Shown: one piece after another, positions 8,012 through 16,105 of the stretch | How the letters are laid out: every line of letters begins with the position of its first letter | How positions within the stretch are numbered: the first letter of the stretch is position 1 | Assembly: GCA_910578565.1 (NCBI GenBank) | Contig: CAJTQF010000001.1 | Location: 248,001-312,000 of the forward strand | Direction: 5' to 3' | Length of the DNA stretch: 64,000 bases | Source of the DNA: an uncultured Christensenella sp. | GTDB taxonomy: Bacteria; Bacillota; Clostridia; Christensenellales; Borkfalkiaceae | The notes under the pieces: model-generated | The model's input: only the letters and a program-made list of their open reading frames with translations | Database searches by the model: none | What the model was told of the DNA's origin: nothing | Program-made: the position numbers and the translations under genes

Positions 8012-9052
8012 ATGATTAAAATATTAGTGGACGCCATGGGCGGCGACAATGCTCCCCGCGCTACGGTTGCGGGCGCGGTCATTGCTTCGCAAAAGGATAA
8101 ACAGCTTTACATTATCCTGACAGGCAGAAAGGACGAAATTCAAGCCGAACTGGACAGGCATAAATACGATAAATCCCGTTTTGAAATTGTGGACTGTCCC
8201 GACGTTATAGATATGAACGACGTTCCCACGGAAGCGGTTAAAAAGAAAGGTTCTTCTCTTATACACGCTTTCTGGATGCTGAAAAAGGAAGAAGATATCT
8301 GCGCGCTGGTAAGCGCGGGTTCTACCGGCGCAATGATTGCCGGCGGTCAGCTCATCTTAGGCAGAATACGCGGCGTAAAACGCCCCGCGCTGTGCGCGCC
8401 CATTCCCAATTCGCGCGGCGGTATTACACTTTTAAACGACTGCGGCGCAAACGCGGAGTGCAAAATAGAGATGCTTTGCCAGTTTGCGATTCTGGCTTCG
8501 GCTTACGCAAAGGCGGGCTTCGGCGTGGAAAATCCCAAAGTGGGCCTTTTGAACAACGGTTCGGAAGAGCATAAAGGCGACCCGTTAAGACAGCAGACTT
8601 ATCAGTGTTTGAACGCATTAAATGGGATAAATTTTGCAGGCAATGCAGAAGGGCGCGACATTATGCTCGGCGATTTCGACGTAGTGGTTGCGGACGGGTT
8701 TTCTGGAAACATAGCGTTAAAGTCTATGGAAGGCTGCGGCAAGCTCGTTCTCGGCGTTCTGAAAAAAGAATTTTCTTCTTCGCTTTCTTCAAAAATCGGC
8801 TACCTGTTTATGCGCAAAGCCATAAAGCGTATGCGCGGACAGCTTGACTTTGACAAGGCGGGCGGCGCTCTGTTGCTGGGTCTTAAAAAACCGGTTATTA
8901 AAAGCCATGGCTCTTCCAAGCCGGAAACTATAGCGGCTTCAATCAATCACGCGGCTACCGTTCACCGCAACGCTCTTATCCCCGCAATAGAACAGCTTTT
9001 GGACGACTGCGGAATAGAAGGGATTTCGGAGATAATCAATGTCGGCGAGTGA
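8012..9052 (+). CDS. plsX: Phosphate acyltransferase PlsX
   Basis: PlsX converts acyl-ACP to acyl-phosphate, which PlsY uses to acylate glycerol-3-phosphate at the first step of membrane phospholipid synthesis. It is a soluble, membrane-associated enzyme. The 346-residue product carries the family landmarks DAMGGDNAP at the N-terminus, SAGSTGAMIAGG, NNGSEEHKGD and the VVADGFSGNIALKS region. It has its own extended -10 promoter and a CAGGAG ribosome site. It overlaps rnc by 14 nt. The acpP gene that often sits between plsX and rnc is absent. Confidence 0.96.
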   Translation: MIKILVDAMGGDNAPRATVAGAVIASQKDKQLYIILTGRKDEIQAELDRHKYDKSRFEIVDCPDVIDMNDVPTEAVKKKGSSLIHAFWMLKKEEDICALVSAGSTGAMIAGGQLILGRIRGVKRPALCAPIPNSRGGITLLNDCGANAECKIEMLCQFAILASAYAKAGFGVENPKVGLLNNGSEEHKGDPLRQQTYQCLNALNGINFAGNAEGRDIMLGDFDVVVADGFSGNIALKSMEGCGKLVLGVLKKEFSSSLSSKIGYLFMRKAIKRMRGQLDFDKAGGALLLGLKKPVIKSHGSSKPETIAASINHAATVHRNALIPAIEQLLDDCGIEGISEIINVGE

Positions 9053-9677
9053 AGCGGAAAAGGCGCTGGGTTACACCTTTAAGAACAAAGACCTTTTACG
9101 GCTTGCCCTGACATTGCCTTCGGCTTCGACTGAAAATAACCAACAGCTCGAATTTTTCGGCGACGCTATACTCGAATTTATAGCTTCCGAAATCATTTTT
9201 AACGACGGCGGCAGCGAAGGCGAGATGACCGACAGAAGAAAATCGGTTGTTTCGGACGCGGCGCTCGGCAACGTGTCGCGCAGGTTGGGGCTTGATAAAA
9301 TGCTTATTCGCAGTAAAAGCGATACAGCTAACAAAAAAGCTATTCCGTCCGCGTACGAAGCCGTGATTGCGGCAATTTATCTTGACGGCGGAATTGAAGC
9401 GGCGAAAAGGTTTGCGCTTTCAACGCTCGACTTCAAAAGCAAGCCAAGCCTTGAAAATTTCAAGGGCAAATTGCAGGAAGCATTGCAGTCGGTGGGCGCG
9501 CCCTGCCCCGTATATAAATGCAAGGATATAGGCACGCCGCAAAAACACAAATATGTAATAACTTTAAATCTTTTCGGAGAACGTTTTAAGGCGCAGGCGG
9601 ACTGTATAAAAGCCGCCGAACAGCTTGCGGCACAAGCCGCGCTGAAACACCTTAACAAAATAAACGGTAAATTATGA
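9039..9677 (+). CDS. rnc: Ribonuclease III
   Basis: RNase III cleaves double-stranded RNA in rRNA and mRNA processing. The 212-residue product has the RNase III signature in the form QQLEFFGDAILEFI, the second acidic cluster in YEAVIAAIYLDGG and a C-terminal double-stranded-RNA-binding domain from about residue 140. It is slightly shorter than E. coli RNase III (226). The gene starts inside plsX and overlaps smc by 4 bp (ATGA), so plsX, rnc and smc are translationally coupled. Confidence 0.95.
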   Translation: MSASEAEKALGYTFKNKDLLRLALTLPSASTENNQQLEFFGDAILEFIASEIIFNDGGSEGEMTDRRKSVVSDAALGNVSRRLGLDKMLIRSKSDTANKKAIPSAYEAVIAAIYLDGGIEAAKRFALSTLDFKSKPSLENFKGKLQEALQSVGAPCPVYKCKDIGTPQKHKYVITLNLFGERFKAQADCIKAAEQLAAQAALKHLNKINGKL

Positions 9678-12600
9678 CGACATTCAAACAGATACAATTA
9701 GTAGGATTCAAGTCTTTTGCAGACAAAACGACCGTACCGCTCGGCGAAGGGGTAACCTGTATAGTCGGACCGAACGGTTGCGGCAAATCAAACGTTGCGG
9801 ACGCTATTCGCTGGGTTCTCGGCGAACAGTCGGCTAAAATGATGCGCGGTTCGCAGATGATGGACGTAATTTTCGGCGGTACCGAAGCGAGAAGACAGAT
9901 GTCTTTTTGCGAAGTTACGCTTACCTTTGACAATACCCAGCGTATGTTCGATATCGACTGCGACGAAGTGGAAATGACAAGACGCCTGTACCGCGACGGC
10001 GACAGCGAATACCTTTTGAACAAACAGCCTTCGCGTATGAAAGTGCTGACGGGGCTTCTGCACGGCGCGGGCGCGGCAAAGGAAGGCTATTCCATTATCG
10101 GACAGGGCAGAATTGAACAGATTATGAACGCCAAGCCCGAAGACAGGCGTTCCATCTTCGAAGAAGCCACGGGCATAGTGGTTTTCAAAGACAGAAAGGC
10201 GGACGCGGAAAGGAAGCTGAACGCTTCAAAGGACAACCTTTTTGTGTTTGCCCAGCGTATGCAGGAAGTGGAAAGGCAGATAGGACCCTTGAAAAAGGCT
10301 TCCGAAAATGCGTTGAAGTACAGGGAGCTGTACACGCAGTTGCGCCACCACGAAATGAATTTGTACATAGTCCGCCACGACGGCGCCGCGGACGAGCGCG
10401 ACAGCCTCAATTCAAAGGCGGAAAAGATAAATAAGAGAATAGAAGAAGTGACCGCTCTTTCGGAACAGCTTTTAAGCGAGTACCAGACCCGCCGCGACGA
10501 ACTGGCGGCAGCCGATTCCGAGCTGAACGACTTGTACGAAAGACTGCGCCGTTACGAAGTGGGCATTGAAAAAAAGAGCGGTAAGTCACAGCTTTTGTTT
10601 GAAAAAGCAAGCTCTGTAAGGGAAAAACTTGCGTCTGCGCAGAACGATATTCTCGTTTCCACAAAGCGCATAGACGATATAGACAGGGAAATCCGCCGTG
10701 CCGAAGCGTACGGACAGAAAAACGGCGAAAGGCTGGATTCGCTCCGTTCGCAGACTGAAGGCTTCCGCACGGAAATAGACGAACTTTCAAAAAAGATTGC
10801 CGACTACGAATATATGACGGGCGAGCATAGGAAAAAGGTTTTGGATACGTTTAAAGACCTTTCCGATATGCGCCAGAATATGGGTTCGCTGTCCGCGCAA
10901 AAACAGCTTCTTAAAGAGCGTCTCGGCGAAATTAAAAAGGATATGGAAAATATACGCGCAAGGCGCGACGGTCTGCGCGGGGAGTACGACGAGAGTTTCG
11001 AGCGCGGGAAAACGCTGTCCGAGCTTTTGGGCAACGAAAACAATCTTTTGGAACAAGCCGAAGCAAAGACGCGCGAGTGCGACGAAAAAATCCAGTTTTT
11101 AATCCGTCAGGTCTACGATACGCAGGCGCAGATTGTCAGCCTTAACGACAGTCTTACAACCTATCGGGCATTGCGCGACAGGTTCGAAGGTTATATTTAT
11201 TCGGTCAGAAAACTTTTGAATAACGCCAAGACGGACGGCGAAGTTTCGGACAAAATAGAAGGTCTTATCGCGGACGTGGTAAGTTGCGACGGCGACTACG
11301 AAGTGGCTATTGAAACGGCTTTCGGCGGCGCTATGCAAAACGTAATTACAAAGACGCGCGACGACGCAAGATTTCTGATTGAGTATTTAAAGCGTAACCG
11401 TATGGGTCAGGTGACATTCCTGCCCATAGAAGCGTTGAGACCCAAAACCGAAAACAACGAAATAAAAGCCGCGGCGCACGACAAGGGTGCGATAGGCTTC
11501 GCAATAAATTTAGTTAAATTCAATAAAAAATTTGAAAACGTAATCCACAACCTTTTGGGCAACACCCTTATCGTGGACAATATTTCAAATGCAACCCAGA
11601 TTGCGCGCCGCTATCCCAGGGCGTTTAAAATAGTAACGCTGGACGGCGACGTCATTGCAACTTCCGGTTCAATGACGGGCGGCTCAAAGCGTGAGATAGC
11701 GGGCAACCTTCTTGCAAACGAAAGGCGCATTAAGGAAATAGAAGAGAGCATTGAAAGCAAGAAGAGCGCGTTAAACCGCGCTGAAACAAAGCGTAAAGAG
11801 CTGGAGGGCTTGCAGTCGCAGGCAAACGCGGAACAGCAGGAGCTTGTCGCCCGTTTGCAGAACGCAAGGGTAGAGCTTTCCGCTCTGAATGAAAAGCAGT
11901 CTTCATTAATGCAGCGCGTAACGTCCGCCGAAAGCGAGTACGCGGCTTACGGTCAGTCGTTGCAGGCTCTGGAAGACAGGCTTTCCGGTCTTGACAGCGA
12001 ATACAGCGGCGTATCGAAGGGCGCAAGCGATTTGTCCGAGCAGTCGGACAAGGCTTCGTCCGCGATAAACGACATGAGCGCGCAGTACGACAAACTGACC
12101 GCCGAGCGCAACGAAAAAGCCGACAGATTAAACTCTATTCTGGTTGAAATAGCGGCTTTGGAGAGCGCGGTCAAGTCCGGCGCGGAAAATATAGAAAGAC
12201 TCAATTCTGAAAGGGAACAGCTTTCAGAAAGGCTTGAAAGCACCAAGGCGAGCATTCCCCGTATCGAAGAAGAAATGCAGTCCTTCACAAAACAGGCGCA
12301 GCAAGCCGCCCTTTCAAAGGAAGAGCAGGCTGTGGTGGAAGACCTGAACAGACAGGTTTCGGAAAATCAGGCGCGCAAAGAAGAGCTTAACCGCAAGATG
12401 ATGCAGTACGACAGCGACAGGCTCAACGTTTATAAAGAGAAGGAAGAGCTTACCAAAAAGCAGTCGCATATAGAACTGGCGCTTCAGAAAATCGACTCCG
12501 AACTCGAATATCTCCAACAGCGCATATCCGAAGAATACGGCGAAGATTACGAAGGCTGTCTTAAATACAAGGCGGACGATTACGACGCGTCTTCTGCGGC

Positions 12601-13273
12601 GGCAAGCATTTCAAATTTAAAAAGACAGATTACAATGCTCGGACCCGTCAACCACAACGCGGTCGAAGAGTACGACGAACTTTCGCAACGCTACGAAAAA
12701 ATGACCGAAGAAAAAGCCGACCTTGAAAAGGCTATCGAAGATCTGACTACCGCGCTGGACGATATCCGCGCCGAGATGATTAAAATTTTCGACGCAGGGT
12801 TTAATCTTATAAACGAAAACTTTAAAAAGACGTTTAAAGAGCTTTTCGGCGGCGGCAAGGCGGAACTGCAGCTTGACTACACCGACTGTGACGACCCCCT
12901 TAACGCGGGTATAGAAATTGTAGCTTGCCCCCCGGGCAAAAAGCTGACAAAAATTTCTCTTCTGTCGGGCGGCGAGCGCGCGCTTACGGCAATTGCAATC
13001 TTGTTTGCTATTATCGGTATGCGCCCCATGCCTTTCTGCGTACTGGACGAAATCGAAGCGGCGCTGGACGAAGCGAACGTTGCAAGATACGCAAAATATC
13101 TGAAAAAGTTTGCAACCCAGACCCAGTTTATCGTAATCACTCACAGAAAGCCCACTATGGAAAACGCAGACATACTGTTCGGCGTAACTATGGAAGAAAA
13201 GGGCGTTTCAAAGATAGTTTCTGTCAAACTGTCCGAAGTCGAATCAAGGCTCGGCGGCGACACAGTTATGTGA
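9674..13273 (+). CDS. smc: Chromosome partition protein SMC
   Basis: SMC is the core ATPase of bacterial condensin (with ScpA and ScpB) and organises and segregates the chromosome. The 1199-residue product has Walker A GPNGCGKS (32-39), long coiled coils, a hinge at roughly 515-680 (GSMTGG near its end), the ABC signature LSGGERAL near residue 1097 and Walker B FCVLDEIEAALD. Length is typical. It is followed after 45 bp by ftsY, the common Gram-positive rnc-smc-ftsY order. Confidence 0.98.
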   Translation: MTTFKQIQLVGFKSFADKTTVPLGEGVTCIVGPNGCGKSNVADAIRWVLGEQSAKMMRGSQMMDVIFGGTEARRQMSFCEVTLTFDNTQRMFDIDCDEVEMTRRLYRDGDSEYLLNKQPSRMKVLTGLLHGAGAAKEGYSIIGQGRIEQIMNAKPEDRRSIFEEATGIVVFKDRKADAERKLNASKDNLFVFAQRMQEVERQIGPLKKASENALKYRELYTQLRHHEMNLYIVRHDGAADERDSLNSKAEKINKRIEEVTALSEQLLSEYQTRRDELAAADSELNDLYERLRRYEVGIEKKSGKSQLLFEKASSVREKLASAQNDILVSTKRIDDIDREIRRAEAYGQKNGERLDSLRSQTEGFRTEIDELSKKIADYEYMTGEHRKKVLDTFKDLSDMRQNMGSLSAQKQLLKERLGEIKKDMENIRARRDGLRGEYDESFERGKTLSELLGNENNLLEQAEAKTRECDEKIQFLIRQVYDTQAQIVSLNDSLTTYRALRDRFEGYIYSVRKLLNNAKTDGEVSDKIEGLIADVVSCDGDYEVAIETAFGGAMQNVITKTRDDARFLIEYLKRNRMGQVTFLPIEALRPKTENNEIKAAAHDKGAIGFAINLVKFNKKFENVIHNLLGNTLIVDNISNATQIARRYPRAFKIVTLDGDVIATSGSMTGGSKREIAGNLLANERRIKEIEESIESKKSALNRAETKRKELEGLQSQANAEQQELVARLQNARVELSALNEKQSSLMQRVTSAESEYAAYGQSLQALEDRLSGLDSEYSGVSKGASDLSEQSDKASSAINDMSAQYDKLTAERNEKADRLNSILVEIAALESAVKSGAENIERLNSEREQLSERLESTKASIPRIEEEMQSFTKQAQQAALSKEEQAVVEDLNRQVSENQARKEELNRKMMQYDSDRLNVYKEKEELTKKQSHIELALQKIDSELEYLQQRISEEYGEDYEGCLKYKADDYDASSAAASISNLKRQITMLGPVNHNAVEEYDELSQRYEKMTEEKADLEKAIEDLTTALDDIRAEMIKIFDAGFNLINENFKKTFKELFGGGKAELQLDYTDCDDPLNAGIEIVACPPGKKLTKISLLSGGERALTAIAILFAIIGMRPMPFCVLDEIEAALDEANVARYAKYLKKFATQTQFIVITHRKPTMENADILFGVTMEEKGVSKIVSVKLSEVESRLGGDTVM

Positions 13274-13318
13274 TTTTACGTAAACAGTTTAATTGTATTT
13301 CCGTAAAGGGGGTTTATT

Positions 13319-14215
13319 ATGGGTTTATTTTCAAAACTTAAAAACGCGCTGAAAAAGACGAGAGAAGGTCTTGCCAACGCGCTTTCAAATCTGTTTTCAA
13401 AAAACAAACTCGGCGACGAGTTTTATGAAGAGCTTGAAGAAATTTTAATTTCCGCAGACATTTCCGTAACCACCGCCGAAGACGTGGTGGAAGAGTTGCG
13501 CCTTGAAGCCAAGAAAGAAAAACTGAAAGACAGGGAATTCGTAACCAATCTTTTAAAGGACGTTCTGGAAGAAAAGTTGACGGAAGCGGAAGAGCTTGAA
13601 GTAAAATATCCTGCGGTTATAATGCTGGTAGGCGTGAACGGCGTGGGTAAAACCACGACTGTGGGGAAACTTGCCAACTATTTTTTAAGCCAAAAAAAGA
13701 GCGTGACTGTGGCTGCGGCGGATACTTTCCGCGCGGCTGCGGCGGACCAGCTTACGGTATGGGCTGACCGCGCCAAGGTGCGCATTGTCAAGCACGAAGA
13801 AGGCAGCGACCCTTCCGCGGTCGTGTTCGATGCCCTGACTTCGGCAAAGGCAAAGGGAACGGACGTTGTGATTATCGACACGGCGGGCAGGCTTCACGTT
13901 AAAGCCAATTTAATGGAAGAGCTTAAAAAGATGTCGCGCGTGGTGGAACGCGAATGTCCGCAGTCCAATTTTTACAAACTTCTGATACTTGACGCCACAA
14001 CGGGCGGCAACGCAATAAATCAGGCGCAGGTCTTTGACGAAGCGGTGAAGCTTGACGGAATAGTTCTTACCAAGCTGGACAGTTCGGCAAAAGGCGGGTT
14101 TATTGTATCCCTTTGCGGCGAACTGGGCATACCCGTGGCGTTTGTCGGAACAGGTGAAAAGCTGGAAGATATAGAAAAATTCGACCCCGAAGAATTTATA
14201 GAAGGACTGTTTTAA
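13319..14215 (+). CDS. ftsY: Signal recognition particle receptor FtsY
   Basis: FtsY is the membrane-associated GTPase that receives SRP-bound ribosomes for cotranslational membrane targeting. The 298-residue protein consists of the NG domains only: the G1 loop GVNGVGKTT near residue 104, DTAGR, and TKLDSSAKGG. It lacks the long acidic A domain of E. coli FtsY, as is usual in Gram-positive bacteria. A strong AAGGGGG ribosome site precedes the ATG. Confidence 0.97.
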   Translation: MGLFSKLKNALKKTREGLANALSNLFSKNKLGDEFYEELEEILISADISVTTAEDVVEELRLEAKKEKLKDREFVTNLLKDVLEEKLTEAEELEVKYPAVIMLVGVNGVGKTTTVGKLANYFLSQKKSVTVAAADTFRAAAADQLTVWADRAKVRIVKHEEGSDPSAVVFDALTSAKAKGTDVVIIDTAGRLHVKANLMEELKKMSRVVERECPQSNFYKLLILDATTGGNAINQAQVFDEAVKLDGIVLTKLDSSAKGGFIVSLCGELGIPVAFVGTGEKLEDIEKFDPEEFIEGLF

Positions 14216-14217
14216 TT

Positions 14218-14766
14218 ATGACCGAAAAGCAGAAAATGCTTGCGGGCGAACTGTACGATTCAACCGATAAACAGCTTAAAACCGAACATGCCCGCGCAGT
14301 CGAACTCTGTTCAAAACTTATGGATTTCAGACTGACGGACGAAGAGCGGTGCGAAATTGCGAAAAAGCTGTTCGGAAAGACCGGTAAAAAGGTATATCTT
14401 GCGCAGGGCTTTTGCTGCGACTATGGAAGCAATATAGAAGTGGGCGAAAATTTTTATACGAATTACGGCGTATGTATTCTTGACGTGTGTAAGGTAAAAA
14501 TAGGCGACAACTGCCTTATTGCGCCGCAAGTCGGGATATACACGGCTTGCCACCCGCTGGACAGAAAAATACGAACCGACGGCTTGGAACTTGGAAAACC
14601 CGTGACAATAGGCAACGATTGCTGGATAGGCGGACAGGCGGTAATTAACCCCGGCGTTACTCTGGGCGATAACGTGGTTGTAGGCAGCGGCGCGGTGGTT
14701 ACCAAATCGTTTCCTTCCAACGTCGTTATAGCGGGCAATCCCGCAAAGATAATTAAAAAACTCTGA
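14218..14766 (+). CDS. Hexapeptide-repeat O-acetyltransferase (Maa/LacA-like)
   Basis: The 182-residue product has an N-terminal maltose-acetyltransferase cap (MLAGELYDSTDKQL) followed by left-handed beta-helix hexapeptide repeats (IGDNCLIAPQVGIYTACHPLD, IGNDCWIGGQAVINPGVTLG). Members transfer acetyl from acetyl-CoA to sugars, probably as trimers, with the His of ACHPLD in the active site. The acceptor cannot be read from sequence. It starts 2 bp after ftsY and is likely the last gene of that operon. Confidence 0.88.
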   Translation: MTEKQKMLAGELYDSTDKQLKTEHARAVELCSKLMDFRLTDEERCEIAKKLFGKTGKKVYLAQGFCCDYGSNIEVGENFYTNYGVCILDVCKVKIGDNCLIAPQVGIYTACHPLDRKIRTDGLELGKPVTIGNDCWIGGQAVINPGVTLGDNVVVGSGAVVTKSFPSNVVIAGNPAKIIKKL

Positions 14767-14795
14767 AAATTATAGGTTTTTATTTAATAATTTAA

Positions 14796-14835
14796 GGCGC
14801 GGGACGATAGATAAATCGTCCCGCGCCCATTTTTA
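14796..14835 (+). terminator. Intrinsic terminator after the acetyltransferase gene
   Basis: GGCGCGGGACGAT and ATCGTCCCGCGCC form a perfect 13-bp stem followed by CATTTTT. It separates the ftsY operon from the convergent rubrerythrin operon. Confidence 0.85.
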
Positions 14836-14845
14836 ATCAGAAGTT

Positions 14846-14971
14846 TTACAGATCGTCCGCGTCTTGAATAGGTTTTTCACCGTCCAACGGCGTACCGGTG
14901 TAACTTCCGTTCGGGTCAAAACTGTCTTTAAACGTAACCGCCTTATTTGCTGGTTTTCGAGTTTTTGCCAC
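14846..14971 (-). CDS. 41-residue small protein with an Asp-rich tail
   Basis: Reading from a GTG at 14971 gives 41 residues with the central motif FDPNGSYTGTPLDGEKP and the ending QDADDL. The frame is +1 to, and overlaps, the preceding 38-residue mini-gene by 29 nt. The orderly PNGSYTG motif and acidic C-terminus argue for real coding. No obvious Shine-Dalgarno precedes the GTG, so translation may depend on coupling or frameshifting from the upstream mini-gene. I do not recognise a function. Confidence 0.5.
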   Translation of the reverse strand: MAKTRKPANKAVTFKDSFDPNGSYTGTPLDGEKPIQDADDL

Positions 14972-15059
14972 AGTTCTTACCGCTGGTCTTGCTTCCGCAA
15001 TTCTTATTGCCGCAGTTCTTAGTAGTAGACTGCTTGCTGTTTTCGTTAGTTTTTCTCAT
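14943..15059 (-). CDS. 38-residue Asn/Lys/Cys-rich mini-protein
   Basis: The ATG at 15059 overlaps the rubrerythrin stop (ATGA), giving 38 residues of low complexity with three NCG motifs (KNCGNKNCG and later KNCGK). The three regularly placed Cys-Gly pairs suggest metal binding or redox chemistry, but this is inference. It is the second gene of the rubrerythrin operon. Shadow reading on the opposite strand is hydrophobic only because of the AAC/AAG codon bias. Confidence 0.5.
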   Translation of the reverse strand: MRKTNENSKQSTTKNCGNKNCGSKTSGKNCGKNSKTSK

Positions 15060-15652
15060 ATTTTCTCCTTTTGAAACGGAATGTGCAATTCAACTTCGCC
15101 CTGACTTGCCTTACAAAGGGGGCACACGTCCCAAGCCTTAGTAGAAGTATGCATGTAACCGCAGTCACTGCAAATATAAAGTATGGGTGATTCGTTGGAA
15201 AAAAGCACGCCTTTTGTAAATGCTTCGTGGAGGTATCTGAAAATCATTTCGTGCCTGACTTCGACTTGGGCTACAAGTCTGAAAAGTGCGGCAATGTCCT
15301 TAAAACCTTCTTCTTCCGCGTCCTTGGCAAATGCAGGATAAATACGTGAATGTTCTTCGTGTTCGTCTTCGGCGGCAAAGCGTAAACTTTCGCCTAAGTC
15401 ACCGCCGTGATAGGGGTAACCCGCGTCGAGTTCGATATTGTCAAGAAAAGTTCCGTATTTGTTTAATTCCTCAAAAAATCTTCTTGCGTGAACCGTTTCA
15501 TTCTTCGCAAGAACTTTTACAGTGTCTGCAAGGGTAACGTAACCCTGTGCGTTGGCGTTTCTTGCTATCAATTGGTAGCGCATTCCCGCCTGCGATTCGC
15601 CTGCAAAACTTCTTGCAAGATTTTTGTAAGTTTTAGTCTGGTCAAAATCCAT
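15056..15652 (-). CDS. Rubrerythrin
   Basis: Rubrerythrins are non-haem di-iron peroxidases that reduce hydrogen peroxide in anaerobes. The 198-residue product has the four-helix ferritin-like domain with ligands in FAGESQAGMRYQ, NETVHARRFFEEL, DEHEEHSRIYPAF and EVRHEMIFRYL. A C-terminal rubredoxin-like knuckle follows (CSDCGY at about 158, CPLC near 175). It heads a three-gene minus-strand operon with the two mini-genes. This supports an anaerobic lifestyle. Confidence 0.93.
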   Translation of the reverse strand: MDFDQTKTYKNLARSFAGESQAGMRYQLIARNANAQGYVTLADTVKVLAKNETVHARRFFEELNKYGTFLDNIELDAGYPYHGGDLGESLRFAAEDEHEEHSRIYPAFAKDAEEEGFKDIAALFRLVAQVEVRHEMIFRYLHEAFTKGVLFSNESPILYICSDCGYMHTSTKAWDVCPLCKASQGEVELHIPFQKEKI

Positions 15653-15740
15653 AACTGTCCTCCGTCAATTGTATTTTGCGTAAGTTGCGGGCATTTATTC
15701 GTTTGACAATTTGGTATTATTTATATAAAGCGGAAAATTA

Positions 15741-15769
15741 TTGACATTTATCCGCCGTTAAATTAAAAT
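15741..15769 (+). promoter_or_regulatory. tRNA-Leu promoter
   Basis: TTGACA (15741-15746), a 17-bp spacer and TAAAAT (15764-15769) lie 11 bp upstream of the tRNA. A second TTGACA at 15703-15708, with TATAAA about 15 bp on, may form a tandem promoter. Confidence 0.8.
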
Positions 15770-15779
15770 AAACTTAAAT

Positions 15780-15862
15780 GCGGATATGGCGGAATTGGCA
15801 GACGCGCAGGACTTAGAATCCTGTGGGCGACCGTGCAGGTTCAACTCCTGTTATCCGCACCA
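15780..15862 (+). tRNA. tRNA-Leu (anticodon UAG)
   Basis: The 83-nt gene has acceptor arms GCGGATA and TATCCGC, discriminator A and an encoded CCA. The anticodon stem CAGGA/TCCTG encloses the loop CTTAGAA, so the anticodon is TAG in DNA. A T-arm with GTTCAAC and a short variable arm are visible. It has its own promoter and terminator, and the 19-bp repeat begins 3 bp after its end. Confidence 0.95.
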
Positions 15863-15864
15863 TA

Positions 15865-15883
15865 TTTAGTACCCGAAAAGGAT
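15865..15883 (+). repeat. 19-bp repeat copy A, candidate attachment site
   Basis: TTTAGTACCCGAAAAGGAT lies between the tRNA-Leu gene and its terminator. Two more copies in the opposite orientation occur at 33017 and 33725, beside a serine recombinase. A position just past a tRNA fits an integration site. Confidence 0.6.
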
Positions 15884-15891
15884 GCTAACGG

Positions 15892-15928
15892 AAAGACACC
15901 GAAAATATTGTGTTTTCGGTGTCTTTTT
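15892..15928 (+). terminator. tRNA-Leu terminator
   Basis: AAAGACACCGAAAA and TTTTCGGTGTCTTT form a perfect 14-bp stem around TATTGTG, running into a T-run. The next 177 bp up to the AraC gene hold nothing I can identify. Confidence 0.85.
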
Positions 15929-16105
15929 GTATTGTATAGCCACAATATATAGTAAAAAGGGGAGTGAAAAGTATCTTTTGATTTTTGGGATGATTTTTTG
16001 TCGGTTTTGAAAAGAACAGGATTTGAACTACCTTATACCTGTATGAGCAATAGCCATATTAAAAGTATTCTACTTAATATTACAGTAAACAAGAAAGTCG
16101 ATAGA

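Noticed and set aside
15960..16060. tRNA-like text (AGGATTTGAACTACC) after the tRNA-Leu terminator
   Set aside because: It resembles a reversed T-arm, but the stems do not pair and no cloverleaf can be drawn.
16075..16083. Isolated TAATATTAC near the AraC gene, and others at 17490 and 62120
   Set aside because: These match the geminivirus nonanucleotide but do not lie in hairpin loops, and such strings are common in AT-rich DNA.
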